DNA of 16,418 nucleotides, from NCBI GenBank assembly GCA_937872125.1, contig CALMNY010000505.1:1-16418 (forward strand). The letters are read 5' to 3'. Shown here in pieces: positions 1 to 8,865 of the stretch. Position numbers and translations under genes: made by a program. The first letter of the stretch is position 1. Each line of letters starts with the position of its first letter. This DNA is from an uncultured Candidatus Competibacteraceae bacterium. Lineage in GTDB: Bacteria > Pseudomonadota > Gammaproteobacteria > Competibacterales > Competibacteraceae. The notes under the pieces were generated by a model. It saw only the letters and a list, made by a program, of their open reading frames with translations, had not been told where the DNA came from and did not search any database.

Positions 1-2
1 GC

Positions 3-227
3 GTCGTCGATGGCCTGGCGATGCGCCAGGTGAAAAAGGCCAACATGATCGCCGTCTCCTCCGTGGTCCATCGCCTGGCCCTGTATGCCTTTGGGGCACT
101 GGTCTATCTGGTGCTGATGGCGCTGTTCTACCCGTTGCCGGTCAGTCCGCTGTTCTATCCCCTGGTCGCGGGCGGCCTGGCCCTGCTCATGGCAACCCTG
201 GTCGCCAACCTGCAAAAAAATCTCTGA
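3..227 (+). CDS. Small two-helix membrane protein, possibly 5'-truncated
   Basis: I do not recognise this protein. The frame is open to the left edge. The first ATG is at position 21 and gives 68 residues, but codons upstream of it (reading VVDGLA) are also open, so the gene may begin outside the window. From the ATG, a basic N-terminus (RQVKK) is followed by two hydrophobic stretches, about residues 19-40 (LALYAFGALVYLVLMALFYPL) and 45-64, then a short polar tail ending LQKNL. This predicts a hairpin in the inner membrane. Its stop is 4 bases before the start of the 2877-residue giant, which has no Shine-Dalgarno site of its own, so the two are probably translated in a coupled way and may act together. 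It could be a whole small membrane protein or the tail of a larger one. Confidence 0.6.
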   Translation, partial: VVDGLAMRQVKKANMIAVSSVVHRLALYAFGALVYLVLMALFYPLPVSPLFYPLVAGGLALLMATLVANLQKNL

Positions 228-231
228 CCCC

Positions 232-3200
232 ATGAAGCGCCGCTACCCGCTCCTGTTCCTGTTCCTGGTGACCGCCCTCGCGGGGGCGAACCCGGGCGCC
301 GTCCCGGACGCCGCGCCGGAGCTGCTGCCGATCACCCTGGAGACCGCCGAGGACACCCTCAGCCCGTGGGTGGCCTTGACCCCCCACCTCCCGCACCTGC
401 CGGCGGTGACGCTGACGGTCGTGACGCCCCCGGCCGGCGGCCAGCTGGAGCTGGATGGCGCCCACCGGGCGCGCTTTCGCCCGCAACCGGACTGGCACGG
501 CGACACGACCTTTCGCCTGCGTGCCTGCCACCCCGATGGGCGCTGTCACGAGACAGAACACACCCTCCGGGTGTCGCCCACGGCGGACCCCCCCCAGCTC
601 CCCGCGGTCTCCCTGACCAGCGCCGCGCCGCAGCCCAGTCCCTGGTTCGCCCTCCCCATCAGCGATCCCGATGAGCCCCCGCCGGGCGGCCACCGCCTGG
701 AGCTGGTCAATCCGCCGCCGCCGACGCACGGGGTGGTCGAGGTGGACGGCGAGCGGGTGCGCTTCGTGCCGGCCCCGGGGTGGACGGGGGTGACCCGCGC
801 CGATCTGGCGGCCTGTCACGCCGACGGCCGCTGCGGCCGCCCCACGCCGTTGACCCTGCAGGTCTTGGCCGACGCCGCCCCGCCCGCCTGTGATGCGCCG
901 CTGGTGCGCGTCCAGGCCGGCGAGCCGGCGACCACCGCCGCGCTGGACGCCACGGCGGCGGGCGACCCGCGCCAGCTAAGCATCCCCGCGCACGCACCGG
1001 GGCTGACGGTGCAGGTGACGGACGCGACGCAGCTGTCCGTCCAGGCGCCCGCCACCGCGCGGCGCGGGGACGCCTGGTACCTGCTGGAGGTGTGCGCCGA
1101 CGCCGACCGCTGCACCACCTGCCGCGGCACGGTGCGGATCGAGACGGTCAATCACCCCCCCCGCCTCAGCGTGCCGTCCTTCGTCACCGACGAAGATACC
1201 CCCAGCCGGTTCCTGCGCCCGTCGGTGGCCGACGCCGATCCGGGCGATGACTGGCGGCTGGAACTGGTCACGCCGCCGCCGGCGACGACGGGCGTGGTCC
1301 AGACCCTGGGCAAGGAGCTGCGCTTCAAGCCCGCCCCGGACTGGCACGGCACGACGGAATTCACCCTGCGCGTCTGTGATGCGCAGGGCGCCTGCAGCGC
1401 GCCGCAGCCGGCGCCGGTGACGGTGCGCCCGGTCAACGATGCCCCGACGCTGCCCGCCACCGCGTTCACGCTCGCCGAGGATCAAGCGCCGGCGTGGTTC
1501 CCCTTGCCGGTGGTCGACCCGGACTCGTCGGGGCCGTTCCAGGTGGCGGTGGTGGCCCAGGGCGCGGGGGTGGTGGCGGCAGGGGAGGGCGGCCGCGCGC
1601 CGCGCCTGCGGCTGACGCCGCGCCAGGACGCCACCGGCACGGCCCTGGTGACCCTGCGGCTGTGCGATGACGCCGGGGCCTGCGCCCCGGCCACGGTAAC
1701 CGTCACCCTCCAGCCGGTCAACGATCCGCCCGTGGCGGCGAGCGGCACGCTGCTCGGCCCCGCGGGGGCGACGAGCGCCTGGCTGGACGTGGCGGTACTG
1801 GATCCCGACGCCCATGATACCCACCGCGTGGAGATCGTCACCCCCCTGGACGACACCCTGGGCGCCCTGGAGGTGAGGGGGCGCCGGGTGCGGGTGCAGG
1901 CCCCCGCCGGCGCGGCCGGTCGGGACACCGCGGGGTTGCGGGTCTGCGATGCCGCGGGCGATTGCTCCCCGTCCTTCCCGCTCACGGTCGAGGTGACGCC
2001 GACCCTCCCCGCCTGTGCGGCGCTGCAGGCGGCGCAGGCGGCGGCGGCGGTCTGCGCCGCCGCCGCGGTTCCCGCCGCCAGCGCCGAACTGGCGGCCGCC
2101 TGTTGGCAGGCCGGGGCGGCAACCCCGGACAGCCCGCCCGCCGCCGACACCCTCCTGTTGGCGACCGGGGAGGATGAGCCCAGCCCCTGGGTGCCGCTGC
2201 CGTGGCAGGGGGCGGACTGCGCGTGCCCGGACGACGGCTGTCCCCTGGAGCTGGTTACGCCGCCCCCGCCCGCCGCCGGCACGCTGGAACTGGCCGCGGG
2301 ACGCCTGCGCTTCGTCCCCGCCCCCGACTGGTCCGGCACGGCCGCGGCCCAGGTGCGGGCCTGCGCCCCCGGCGGCGCCTGTCAGTCGCCCCGGACCGTG
2401 GCCCTGCTCGTCACTCCCCAGCCGGACGCGCCACGCGTCCCGGCCGGGCTGATCGAACTCACGCTGGACGATCAACCCGCGCCGCTGGCGCCCGCGGTGC
2501 TCACGGTGGACCCCGGGACGTCCGCCACCGATCTGCGCTTCCGGCTCCTGACCACGGCGGCCGCCAGCGACGGCGTGGCGCTGACCGCCTCCGGCGCCCT
2601 GCAGCGCGACGCGGCCCTGGCCGCGCGCCCGCTGGAGGTCACCCACTTGCTGCAGGTGTGCGCGGCGGACGAGCGCTGCACGGTGACCCATCTGCGGCTG
2701 CGCGCCGCCGACGCCCGCCCGGCGCCGCGCCTCACCGCGCCGCCGTGGGTGGTCACCGCCGGCAGCCCGGATACCTGGCATCCCTTTGACCTGCAGTCTG
2801 CGGACCCCGACGCCCACCTCCAGCTCGAGCTGTTGAGCAGCACCCTGCCGGGCACGGTGGCGGTCAACGGCGCCGCGGCACGGCTGGTCCCGACCTGGGG
2901 CTGGACCGGGGAGGGGCTGACCCGCTGGCGGGCCTGTGATGACCGCGGCCACTGTTCCGAACCCGTCGCGGTCCCGGTGCGGGTCGTGGCGGCGCCGGAC
3001 GCGCCGGCCTTCAATCCGGTCACCCTCGCCACCCGCGAAGACACCGCCACCCCGTGGCTGGAGCTGGCCGTGCGCCAGGCGGAGCCGCGGCCCCCTTACA
3101 CCCTCACGGTCGATCCCCCGCCCTCCGCCGGCGCGGTGCTGACGGACGGCGCCCGGCTGCAGTATGTCCCGGCGCCGGACGCGTCCGGGGAGGACGCCTT

Positions 3201-6200
3201 CGGCCTGGTGCTGTGCGATGCGGCGGGGCGGTGTGCGCGCCAGCCGGGCCAGGTGCGCGTGCAGGCGGTCAACGATCCGCCCCAGACCACCGCGGCCCCC
3301 CTGCTGACCGCGGAGGATCAGAGCAGTCCCTGGCGGGATCTCACGCCGGCGGATCCCGACCCGGCGGAGCGCCACACCTTGGAGATCCGGCGCCATCCGC
3401 CCCTGGAGGCCGGCACCGTCGAGGTGGCGGACCTGCAGCTGCGCTTTCATCCCGCCCCCCACTGGTTCGGCGCCACCGCGCTGAGCTATCGCGTCTGTGA
3501 TGCGGCGGCGGCGTGCAGCGCGGACGTCGAACTGGAACTGCTGGTCACGCCGGTCGGTGACGCCCCGCGGCCGCAGCCGGCGGAGCAGACCACCCGCGAG
3601 GACACCCCCAGCGACTGGTGGCCCCTGCCAATCGACGACGACGACCCGGAGGATCAGCACGACGTGACCCTGACCGCGGTGCCCGCGGGACTCACCGTCC
3701 AGGTGCGTGATCGGCAGCTCCAGGTCAGCCCCGACCCGGACGTGGCCGGCGCCTTCGCGGTCGGCCTGACGGTCTGTGACCGCTATCAACGCTGCACCCC
3801 CACCACCCTGCCGGTGCGCATCGACCCGGTGGCGGACAGCCCGCAGGTCGAGGAGCTGTTCGTCGTCCACGAGCAGGGGACCCCCCCGGAGTGGCTGACC
3901 CCGACCCTGCGCGACCCGGACGTCGGGGATCAGCATCACCTGGAATTGCTCGGCGTGCCCGACCAGGGCCAGGCCGAGGTCAAGGGCGCGCAGCTGCGCT
4001 ACCTGCCGGCGCCGGACTTCCTCGGCGAAACCGTCCTGGCCTTCCGCGCCTGTGATCAGCAGGGGCTGTGCTCGCCCCCGGCGCGCGCCGTCCTGCGGGT
4101 GGTGGACCACAACGACCCGCCGCACCTGGCCGCGCTCCAGATCAGCGTCGCCCCGGGCGAGACCGCGGAGGTCCGGGTCGACTACTCGGACCCGGATGCC
4201 GACGAGACCCACGTCCTGCGCCTGCGCCAGGAGCCGGGCTTCGGCACGGCGACCCTGAGCGATAACCGCCTGCGTTACACCGCCCCGGCGGAGGCCACCG
4301 GCGCCACCGAGCTCCACCTTGAACTGTGTGACCAGAAACCGCAGTGCGTGGCGCGCGTCGTGCCCATCACCCTCCTCGCGCGCAACCAGGCCCCGGTGCT
4401 GGCCCCGCTGACCCTGCTGCTGCCCGCCGCGCCCGCGCCCGCCCCCTGGGTGCGGGCGGTGATCGAGGATCCGGATGCGGGCGATGAGCACCGCCTGGAG
4501 GTGGTCACGCCGCCGCGCCACGGACGCGTCGAACTCCAGGGCGCGGAGCTGCGCTACCAGGCCGCGCCGGCCTTCAGCGGCGAGGAACGCCTGACCCTGC
4601 GCGCGTGCGACGCCCAGGACGCCTGCTCGCCGCCCGCCCCGGTCACCGTCCGCGCCACCCCGGCCGCGGACGGCGACCCGTTGCAGGTCGACGACAGCAG
4701 CCTGGAGCTGAGCGAGGATGGCCTCGCGCCCTGGGTGGACCTCCTGACCCGGGTGCGCCCGGCCGTCGCGCCCGACACGCTGGTGGTGGAACTGACCGAC
4801 CCGGCCCAGCATGGCCAGTGTCACCTGTCCGGCCGCCGGCTGCGCTATCGGCCCCCGGCCGACTGGTCGGGCGCGGACAGCTGCGGCTATCGCGTCTGTC
4901 GCACCGACGGGCACTGTAGCGCGCCCGCGCGCCTGCAGGTCACCGTGACCCCCCAACCGGATGCGCCCCGCCTCGGCGAGCTGACGCTGGACCTGCTGGA
5001 ATCGACCACGCAGACCGTCACCGTCCCGGTCTTCGATGCCGACGAGCAGGCGGGGCACCGGGTGACGGTGGTGGAGAGCGCCGCCGACCTGACCCTGGTG
5101 GTGTCCGGTCTGGAACTCGAGGTCACGCCGCGGCCGACGTTTTCCGGGGACGCCCCCTTTACCCTGCAGGCCTGTGATGCCGGCGGGCTGTGCAGCCAAC
5201 GCGCCTATACCGTGACGGTGCTGCCGCTGCCGGACGCGCCGCGCCTGACGCCGCTGACCCTGGAGGTCGAGGAAGATACCGCCACCGGCCCGGTGGCGGT
5301 GCCGATCGTCGACGCGGATGCCAACGAGCGGTACTGGCTGCAGGTGCTCGCGCCGCCGGAACATGGCCAGGTGACCGTGGCGGCGGGGAGTCAACCCACC
5401 CTCACCTACACCCCCCATCCCGACTATGCCGGCAACGATGACCTGTTGCTGCAGGTCTGCGACCAGCACACCCTGTGTAACGAGATGCCCGTCACCGTGC
5501 GCGTGGCGGCGCGCAATGATCCGCCCCAGGCGGTGACGCTGGTCCTGCGCACCCACCAGGACACGCCGGTCCCCTTTACCCGGCCCGCGGTGACGGACCC
5601 GGACCGCGACGATCGCCACCAGCTCAGCGTCGTGACGCCGCCGCAGCAGGCCACGGTCGAGCTGGGCACGGACCTGTTGAGCCTGCGCGCCCTGCCGCGG
5701 CCCGGGTTTACCGGCCGGGAAACCTTCACGGTGCGGGTCTGTGATCTGAGCGCGGCGTGCGTGGACGCGGCGGCGGAACTCGAGGTGCTGCCCCTGCGCA
5801 ACCCCGCTGACACCCTGGCGATCCTGCCCACGGTCGCGGTGGTCGGGCCCTCCCCCGAGGGGCGCTGGCCGTTGGTGACCACGCCGCTCACGCGCCGCGA
5901 CACCGGCGAACGCGTGACGGGCAAGCACCCGCTCACCCTGCGCTACGCCGCCGACGGACGGGCCAACCTGCGCTTGGGCACCGCCACGCTCGTCCCGGGT
6001 GGCACGCTCACGGTGCCCGACTATGATTTCGATGCCGCGGGGGGACGCATTGCCCTGGCGTTGGCCCTTGACGCGCCCGCCACCGCCCCGGACGGCGTGA
6101 TCGGGATGCTCACGCTCCGGGTGGAGGCGCTTGTGACCGAGGACATCGGCGTCCAGCTCGCCACCTGGAATCCCGCCCGCCTGCTCGCGCCCCAACCGCC

Positions 6201-8865
6201 GACGACGGTCGTGGCGCGGGACGTCCAGCGCCTCGACATCCCCGTCGCCGACCTCAGCGGCTACTGCGCCGGGACGGTCCTGACCTGGACCTCAGCCGCC
6301 GCCTTCCCGCGGCGGGATCGCAGCCGGGGCTACTGCGCGGTGGAATGGCTGGACCTCCCCCCCGGACTGGAGCCCGACCGCCGCGCCGTGGGGGCGAGCC
6401 TGACGGGGCGCGTGACGACCCCGGACCCGGTGGCCACCCTCGTCTGGCGCGCCGGCCTGGTGTTTTTCGATCACCTCGGCCTGCCGCGCTTCTTTCCGGC
6501 CGCCGGGGAACGCCGCCTGGAGCTGCAGGTGATCGCGCCGCCGCTCCCGGAACTGCTGTTCCGTCCCGACGCGACGGCCAGCGTCACGGGGCCGGCGGGT
6601 GGCTATTGGCCCCTGCCGGCCACGGCGGTGGCGCAGGTCAGCGCCCGGGCGCCCTATCCCGGCCTGACGCTGACCCTCGACCCGGTCGGGGGGGCGGACC
6701 CGGAGGGGATTGTCGTGCACAGCGCCAGCACCACGGTCCAGGCGGACGTGACCAGCGCGCGCCGCCCGCAGACTTACCGCCTCACGGCGGCCTACTCGCA
6801 GGCCCCGGCGCACGCCGCCACCGCGCAGCTGACCCTGGGCGAACCCGGTCGCGGCAGTGCCGTGACCTTGCATGGCGGGCCGACCCTTACCCAGCGCGCC
6901 GATGAGGCGCTGGTGATCCACGGCGCCCTGGTGGACTTCGCCGCCCCGGACCGGCCGGCGGACGAGGCCGGGCGCTGGCGGGTGCAGCTGATGCGCCAGC
7001 AGGCGGGCGGCCCGGACGTGGCCGTCGGCCCGGAAATCGAGGCCGGCGCGGCGCCCTTCACCCTGACGCTGCCGCCCCAGGCGCCCGGGGAATTCCTGCT
7101 CTTTGCCGAAGCGCTCGATGCCTATGGCACCGGGCAGCGGGTGCATTCCGCGCCGCTGCGCGTCATCCTCAGTGACCCCGCCGCGGCGCCGGCCATCACC
7201 CTGGACGCCGACCTCCGCCAGGGCCAGGCCCCGCTGGCCACGACCCTCACCGCGCGGCTGCCCGCGGCCGCCCTCGCCCAGGTGGCGGCCGTGGCTTGGG
7301 AAAGGGCCCCCGACCCGGACGGGGCCTACCAGGTGATCGCGACGACGACCGCGCCCGAGTTGCGGTTGACCCTGCCGCTCCTGGTGCGGGAACCGGGCGT
7401 CTATCATTACCGGCTGCGCGTCACGCCGCGGGGCGGCGGGCCGCCCACCTATTCTCCGCCCCTCACGGTGCAGGCCTATCAGCTGCCCCCGTTGCGCATC
7501 CACGGCTATCCCGAAACCGTGCTCGGCCGGCCGGTACAGTGGGCCGTGCTGGAGAGCGGGGCGGACGCCATCGAGTATCAGTGGACCTCACCCGCGCTGG
7601 TCGGCAGCGCGCAGGGCGCCAGCGTCCAGCTGGCCGCGGATCAGCCCGGCCGCCTGCCGGTCACCGTGCGGGCCAAGTACGTCACCGCGCCCGACCTGCC
7701 GGCGGCCTGGGCGACCTGGACCGGCCAGTTGCTGGTCGCGCCGCCGTTCCTGCGGGCGCCGACCCTGAGCGGGCCCTACACCGTGTACGAAGGTCAGGTT
7801 GCCCGTTTCCACAGTCCCCAGGAGCCGGTGGTGGATCCGGCCGCGCCGCTGGCGCCGGCGGTGCGCCGGCTGTGGCGCCTGCCCAACGGCCGGGTGGCGA
7901 CCGGCGACAGCGTGGTCTACACCGTGGGCGCGGACGACGCCCATATCGATTACAGCGCCTGGCTCGATGGCCATGAGGCGACGACCCGCGTCACCAGCCG
8001 GCTGCCCCTCCACACCCATGCCCGCCCCTGGCCGCGCTGGCAGTTGCAACGGCGCCCCCTGCGCGCCCAGACCCCGGCCCGCGTGTATTACGCCCTGGTC
8101 CCCGAAACGCCCGCCGGGCAGCGCGATCTGCGCCTGGGCCAGGACCTGCGCTATGACCTCGACCTGCCCGCGGGGGTGACCGTGCTCGCGCATGACCGGC
8201 ATACCGCCCTGCTCCAGTTCGACGCCCCGGGGCCCTATGCGGTGCGCTTTACCGTCACCGACGCCCAGGGCCGCCAGCAGACGGTGGAGGACCGGCTGAC
8301 GATTGCCGATCCCCCCCCGCTGCTGGCCTCCGTGCGCACCTTTTTCGCCGATCGCTGGCAACGGGCGCCGCTGGACACGACCCTGCGCTGGTCGGTCGAG
8401 GGCCTGGCCGCCGGGGAAACGGTCACCGCCGTCCAGCTCCTGCTCGACGGCGAGCTGGCGCAGACGGACCCCCCCGCGACCGCTGCCCTGCGCCTGATGA
8501 CGCCGGGCCAGCATGAGGTCGTGCTGCGGGTACGCACCTCCCAGGGACGCAGCGTCGCGGAGCGGACCCGGATCCAGGTCCAGCGCCCCGCGCCGCCGCG
8601 CTGCCAGATTGAGGTCAGCGGGCCCCTGCCGGGCAACGCCGGGATCAGCGCCGTCTGCACCACGCCCCTGGGCCGCGTCGGCAGCTATCACTGGCGCGTG
8701 CTGTTCGTCGATGGCGGGCGCGTGGAGCTGAAAAACGGCGGCCAGCGCTTTCAGCTGGCCAAGGCCGACCAGGCGCGGGCGGTCGCGCGGATCGAGCTCG
8801 TCGCGCGGGACGATCAGGGCCACGCCGCGCCGGTGGTCACCTGGGCGCCGGAGGCGCGGCCGTGA
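232..8865 (+). CDS. Giant secreted cadherin/Ig-like tandem-repeat protein (2877 aa), cysteine-looped
   Basis: The N-terminus (MKRRYPLLFLFLVTALAGA, probable cleavage after residue 19) is a Sec signal peptide. Residues about 26-1857 are 19 divergent repeats of 92-99 residues. A typical repeat runs ED(T)xSPW...DPDxxDxH...LELVTPPxxG...LRFxPAPDWxG...LRVCDAxGxC...VTVxPVNDPP. This is the plan of bacterial cadherin-like/tandem-95 repeats, with conserved acidic residues that could bind calcium between domains. Each repeat has C-x5-C. Residues 1858-2877 form a different, mostly beta-rich module shared with the next gene; it contains cysteine pairs 2012/2035 and 2791/2809. I count 52 cysteines, an even number. 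No sortase motif, autotransporter barrel or C-terminal anchor is visible. Expected location is the periplasm or cell surface, with a role in adhesion or cell-cell contact; this is inference from architecture. The layout recalls conjugative-plasmid giant Ig-like proteins such as RSP of R27. The start is fixed by the signal peptide. The ATG lacks a Shine-Dalgarno site and lies 4 bases after the preceding stop. Confidence 0.93.
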   Translation: MKRRYPLLFLFLVTALAGANPGAVPDAAPELLPITLETAEDTLSPWVALTPHLPHLPAVTLTVVTPPAGGQLELDGAHRARFRPQPDWHGDTTFRLRACHPDGRCHETEHTLRVSPTADPPQLPAVSLTSAAPQPSPWFALPISDPDEPPPGGHRLELVNPPPPTHGVVEVDGERVRFVPAPGWTGVTRADLAACHADGRCGRPTPLTLQVLADAAPPACDAPLVRVQAGEPATTAALDATAAGDPRQLSIPAHAPGLTVQVTDATQLSVQAPATARRGDAWYLLEVCADADRCTTCRGTVRIETVNHPPRLSVPSFVTDEDTPSRFLRPSVADADPGDDWRLELVTPPPATTGVVQTLGKELRFKPAPDWHGTTEFTLRVCDAQGACSAPQPAPVTVRPVNDAPTLPATAFTLAEDQAPAWFPLPVVDPDSSGPFQVAVVAQGAGVVAAGEGGRAPRLRLTPRQDATGTALVTLRLCDDAGACAPATVTVTLQPVNDPPVAASGTLLGPAGATSAWLDVAVLDPDAHDTHRVEIVTPLDDTLGALEVRGRRVRVQAPAGAAGRDTAGLRVCDAAGDCSPSFPLTVEVTPTLPACAALQAAQAAAAVCAAAAVPAASAELAAACWQAGAATPDSPPAADTLLLATGEDEPSPWVPLPWQGADCACPDDGCPLELVTPPPPAAGTLELAAGRLRFVPAPDWSGTAAAQVRACAPGGACQSPRTVALLVTPQPDAPRVPAGLIELTLDDQPAPLAPAVLTVDPGTSATDLRFRLLTTAAASDGVALTASGALQRDAALAARPLEVTHLLQVCAADERCTVTHLRLRAADARPAPRLTAPPWVVTAGSPDTWHPFDLQSADPDAHLQLELLSSTLPGTVAVNGAAARLVPTWGWTGEGLTRWRACDDRGHCSEPVAVPVRVVAAPDAPAFNPVTLATREDTATPWLELAVRQAEPRPPYTLTVDPPPSAGAVLTDGARLQYVPAPDASGEDAFGLVLCDAAGRCARQPGQVRVQAVNDPPQTTAAPLLTAEDQSSPWRDLTPADPDPAERHTLEIRRHPPLEAGTVEVADLQLRFHPAPHWFGATALSYRVCDAAAACSADVELELLVTPVGDAPRPQPAEQTTREDTPSDWWPLPIDDDDPEDQHDVTLTAVPAGLTVQVRDRQLQVSPDPDVAGAFAVGLTVCDRYQRCTPTTLPVRIDPVADSPQVEELFVVHEQGTPPEWLTPTLRDPDVGDQHHLELLGVPDQGQAEVKGAQLRYLPAPDFLGETVLAFRACDQQGLCSPPARAVLRVVDHNDPPHLAALQISVAPGETAEVRVDYSDPDADETHVLRLRQEPGFGTATLSDNRLRYTAPAEATGATELHLELCDQKPQCVARVVPITLLARNQAPVLAPLTLLLPAAPAPAPWVRAVIEDPDAGDEHRLEVVTPPRHGRVELQGAELRYQAAPAFSGEERLTLRACDAQDACSPPAPVTVRATPAADGDPLQVDDSSLELSEDGLAPWVDLLTRVRPAVAPDTLVVELTDPAQHGQCHLSGRRLRYRPPADWSGADSCGYRVCRTDGHCSAPARLQVTVTPQPDAPRLGELTLDLLESTTQTVTVPVFDADEQAGHRVTVVESAADLTLVVSGLELEVTPRPTFSGDAPFTLQACDAGGLCSQRAYTVTVLPLPDAPRLTPLTLEVEEDTATGPVAVPIVDADANERYWLQVLAPPEHGQVTVAAGSQPTLTYTPHPDYAGNDDLLLQVCDQHTLCNEMPVTVRVAARNDPPQAVTLVLRTHQDTPVPFTRPAVTDPDRDDRHQLSVVTPPQQATVELGTDLLSLRALPRPGFTGRETFTVRVCDLSAACVDAAAELEVLPLRNPADTLAILPTVAVVGPSPEGRWPLVTTPLTRRDTGERVTGKHPLTLRYAADGRANLRLGTATLVPGGTLTVPDYDFDAAGGRIALALALDAPATAPDGVIGMLTLRVEALVTEDIGVQLATWNPARLLAPQPPTTVVARDVQRLDIPVADLSGYCAGTVLTWTSAAAFPRRDRSRGYCAVEWLDLPPGLEPDRRAVGASLTGRVTTPDPVATLVWRAGLVFFDHLGLPRFFPAAGERRLELQVIAPPLPELLFRPDATASVTGPAGGYWPLPATAVAQVSARAPYPGLTLTLDPVGGADPEGIVVHSASTTVQADVTSARRPQTYRLTAAYSQAPAHAATAQLTLGEPGRGSAVTLHGGPTLTQRADEALVIHGALVDFAAPDRPADEAGRWRVQLMRQQAGGPDVAVGPEIEAGAAPFTLTLPPQAPGEFLLFAEALDAYGTGQRVHSAPLRVILSDPAAAPAITLDADLRQGQAPLATTLTARLPAAALAQVAAVAWERAPDPDGAYQVIATTTAPELRLTLPLLVREPGVYHYRLRVTPRGGGPPTYSPPLTVQAYQLPPLRIHGYPETVLGRPVQWAVLESGADAIEYQWTSPALVGSAQGASVQLAADQPGRLPVTVRAKYVTAPDLPAAWATWTGQLLVAPPFLRAPTLSGPYTVYEGQVARFHSPQEPVVDPAAPLAPAVRRLWRLPNGRVATGDSVVYTVGADDAHIDYSAWLDGHEATTRVTSRLPLHTHARPWPRWQLQRRPLRAQTPARVYYALVPETPAGQRDLRLGQDLRYDLDLPAGVTVLAHDRHTALLQFDAPGPYAVRFTVTDAQGRQQTVEDRLTIADPPPLLASVRTFFADRWQRAPLDTTLRWSVEGLAAGETVTAVQLLLDGELAQTDPPATAALRLMTPGQHEVVLRVRTSQGRSVAERTRIQVQRPAPPRCQIEVSGPLPGNAGISAVCTTPLGRVGSYHWRVLFVDGGRVELKNGGQRFQLAKADQARAVARIELVARDDQGHAAPVVTWAPEARP
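319..5802 (+). repeat. 19 tandem cadherin-like protein repeats with C-x5-C loops
   Basis: The repeats are seen at protein level; I saw no long identical DNA copies, so they are old and diverged. The first cysteine of each C-x5-C lies at residues 99, 195, 288, 382, 478, 572, 711, 810, 902, 995, 1089, 1182, 1274, 1366, 1459, 1556, 1648, 1743 and 1837. The period is 92-99 residues except for one 139-residue step, which holds an alanine-rich insertion. Boundaries are marked by VNDPP-like or DAP separators. Most loops read CDxxGxC or close variants; the classical repeat family has an SDGxGG-type loop at the same place. Confidence 0.9.
2008..2127 (+). other. Alanine/cysteine-rich insertion between repeats 6 and 7
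   Basis: Residues about 593-632 of the first giant protein are mostly alanine with Gln, Val and three cysteines (595, 608, 624). This would favour helix or a flexible linker, in contrast to the beta-rich repeats on both sides. It accounts for the only break in repeat spacing (139 instead of about 94 residues). The DNA is very rich in GCG/GCC codons. It may be a hinge between a 6-repeat and a 13-repeat arm. Confidence 0.7.
5803..8862 (+). other. C-terminal module of giant protein 1, shared with giant protein 2
   Basis: Residues 1858-2877 lack the C-x5-C repeats. They align by eye along their length with residues 393-1411 of the next protein. Matching blocks are ATWNP/ALWDP, GYCAVEWLDLPPGL/RYCALRWLELPDGL, YPGLTLTLD in both, VLGRPVQWAV/YLGRATPWRV, TLSGPYTVYEG/RLSGPARVRAG, PARVYYALVPE/PARVYYELKPD, and a final RCQIEV...SYHWRV/HCTIDS...RYHWVI. 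The late part looks Ig- or PKD-like (repeated beta sandwiches). I cannot assign a named family with confidence; DUF4165-type plasmid proteins are a candidate to test. Confidence 0.75.
8850..8854 (+). promoter_or_regulatory. Shine-Dalgarno site for the second giant gene
   Basis: GGAGG lies 7 bases before the GTG at 8862. It supports that GTG as the real start, although it overlaps the stop of the upstream gene (GTGA). The site is inside the last codons of the upstream gene, so terminating ribosomes can restart directly. Confidence 0.7.

Noticed and set aside
319..5802. Recent DNA-level tandem duplication or CRISPR-like array
   Set aside because: Only short stretches such as gtcaacgatccgcc recur; the repeats are clear only as protein and are strongly diverged.
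976..6195. 1739-codon ORF on the - strand
   Set aside because: It lies exactly opposite the repeat-protein codons, is rich in Arg, Gly, Gln and His without domains or signal, and exists because the sense gene avoids TTA, CTA and TCA.
6292..8823. 403- and 411-codon ORFs on the - strand
   Set aside because: Antisense shadows of the first giant's C-terminal module, ending at its TCA codons at 6292 and 7588.
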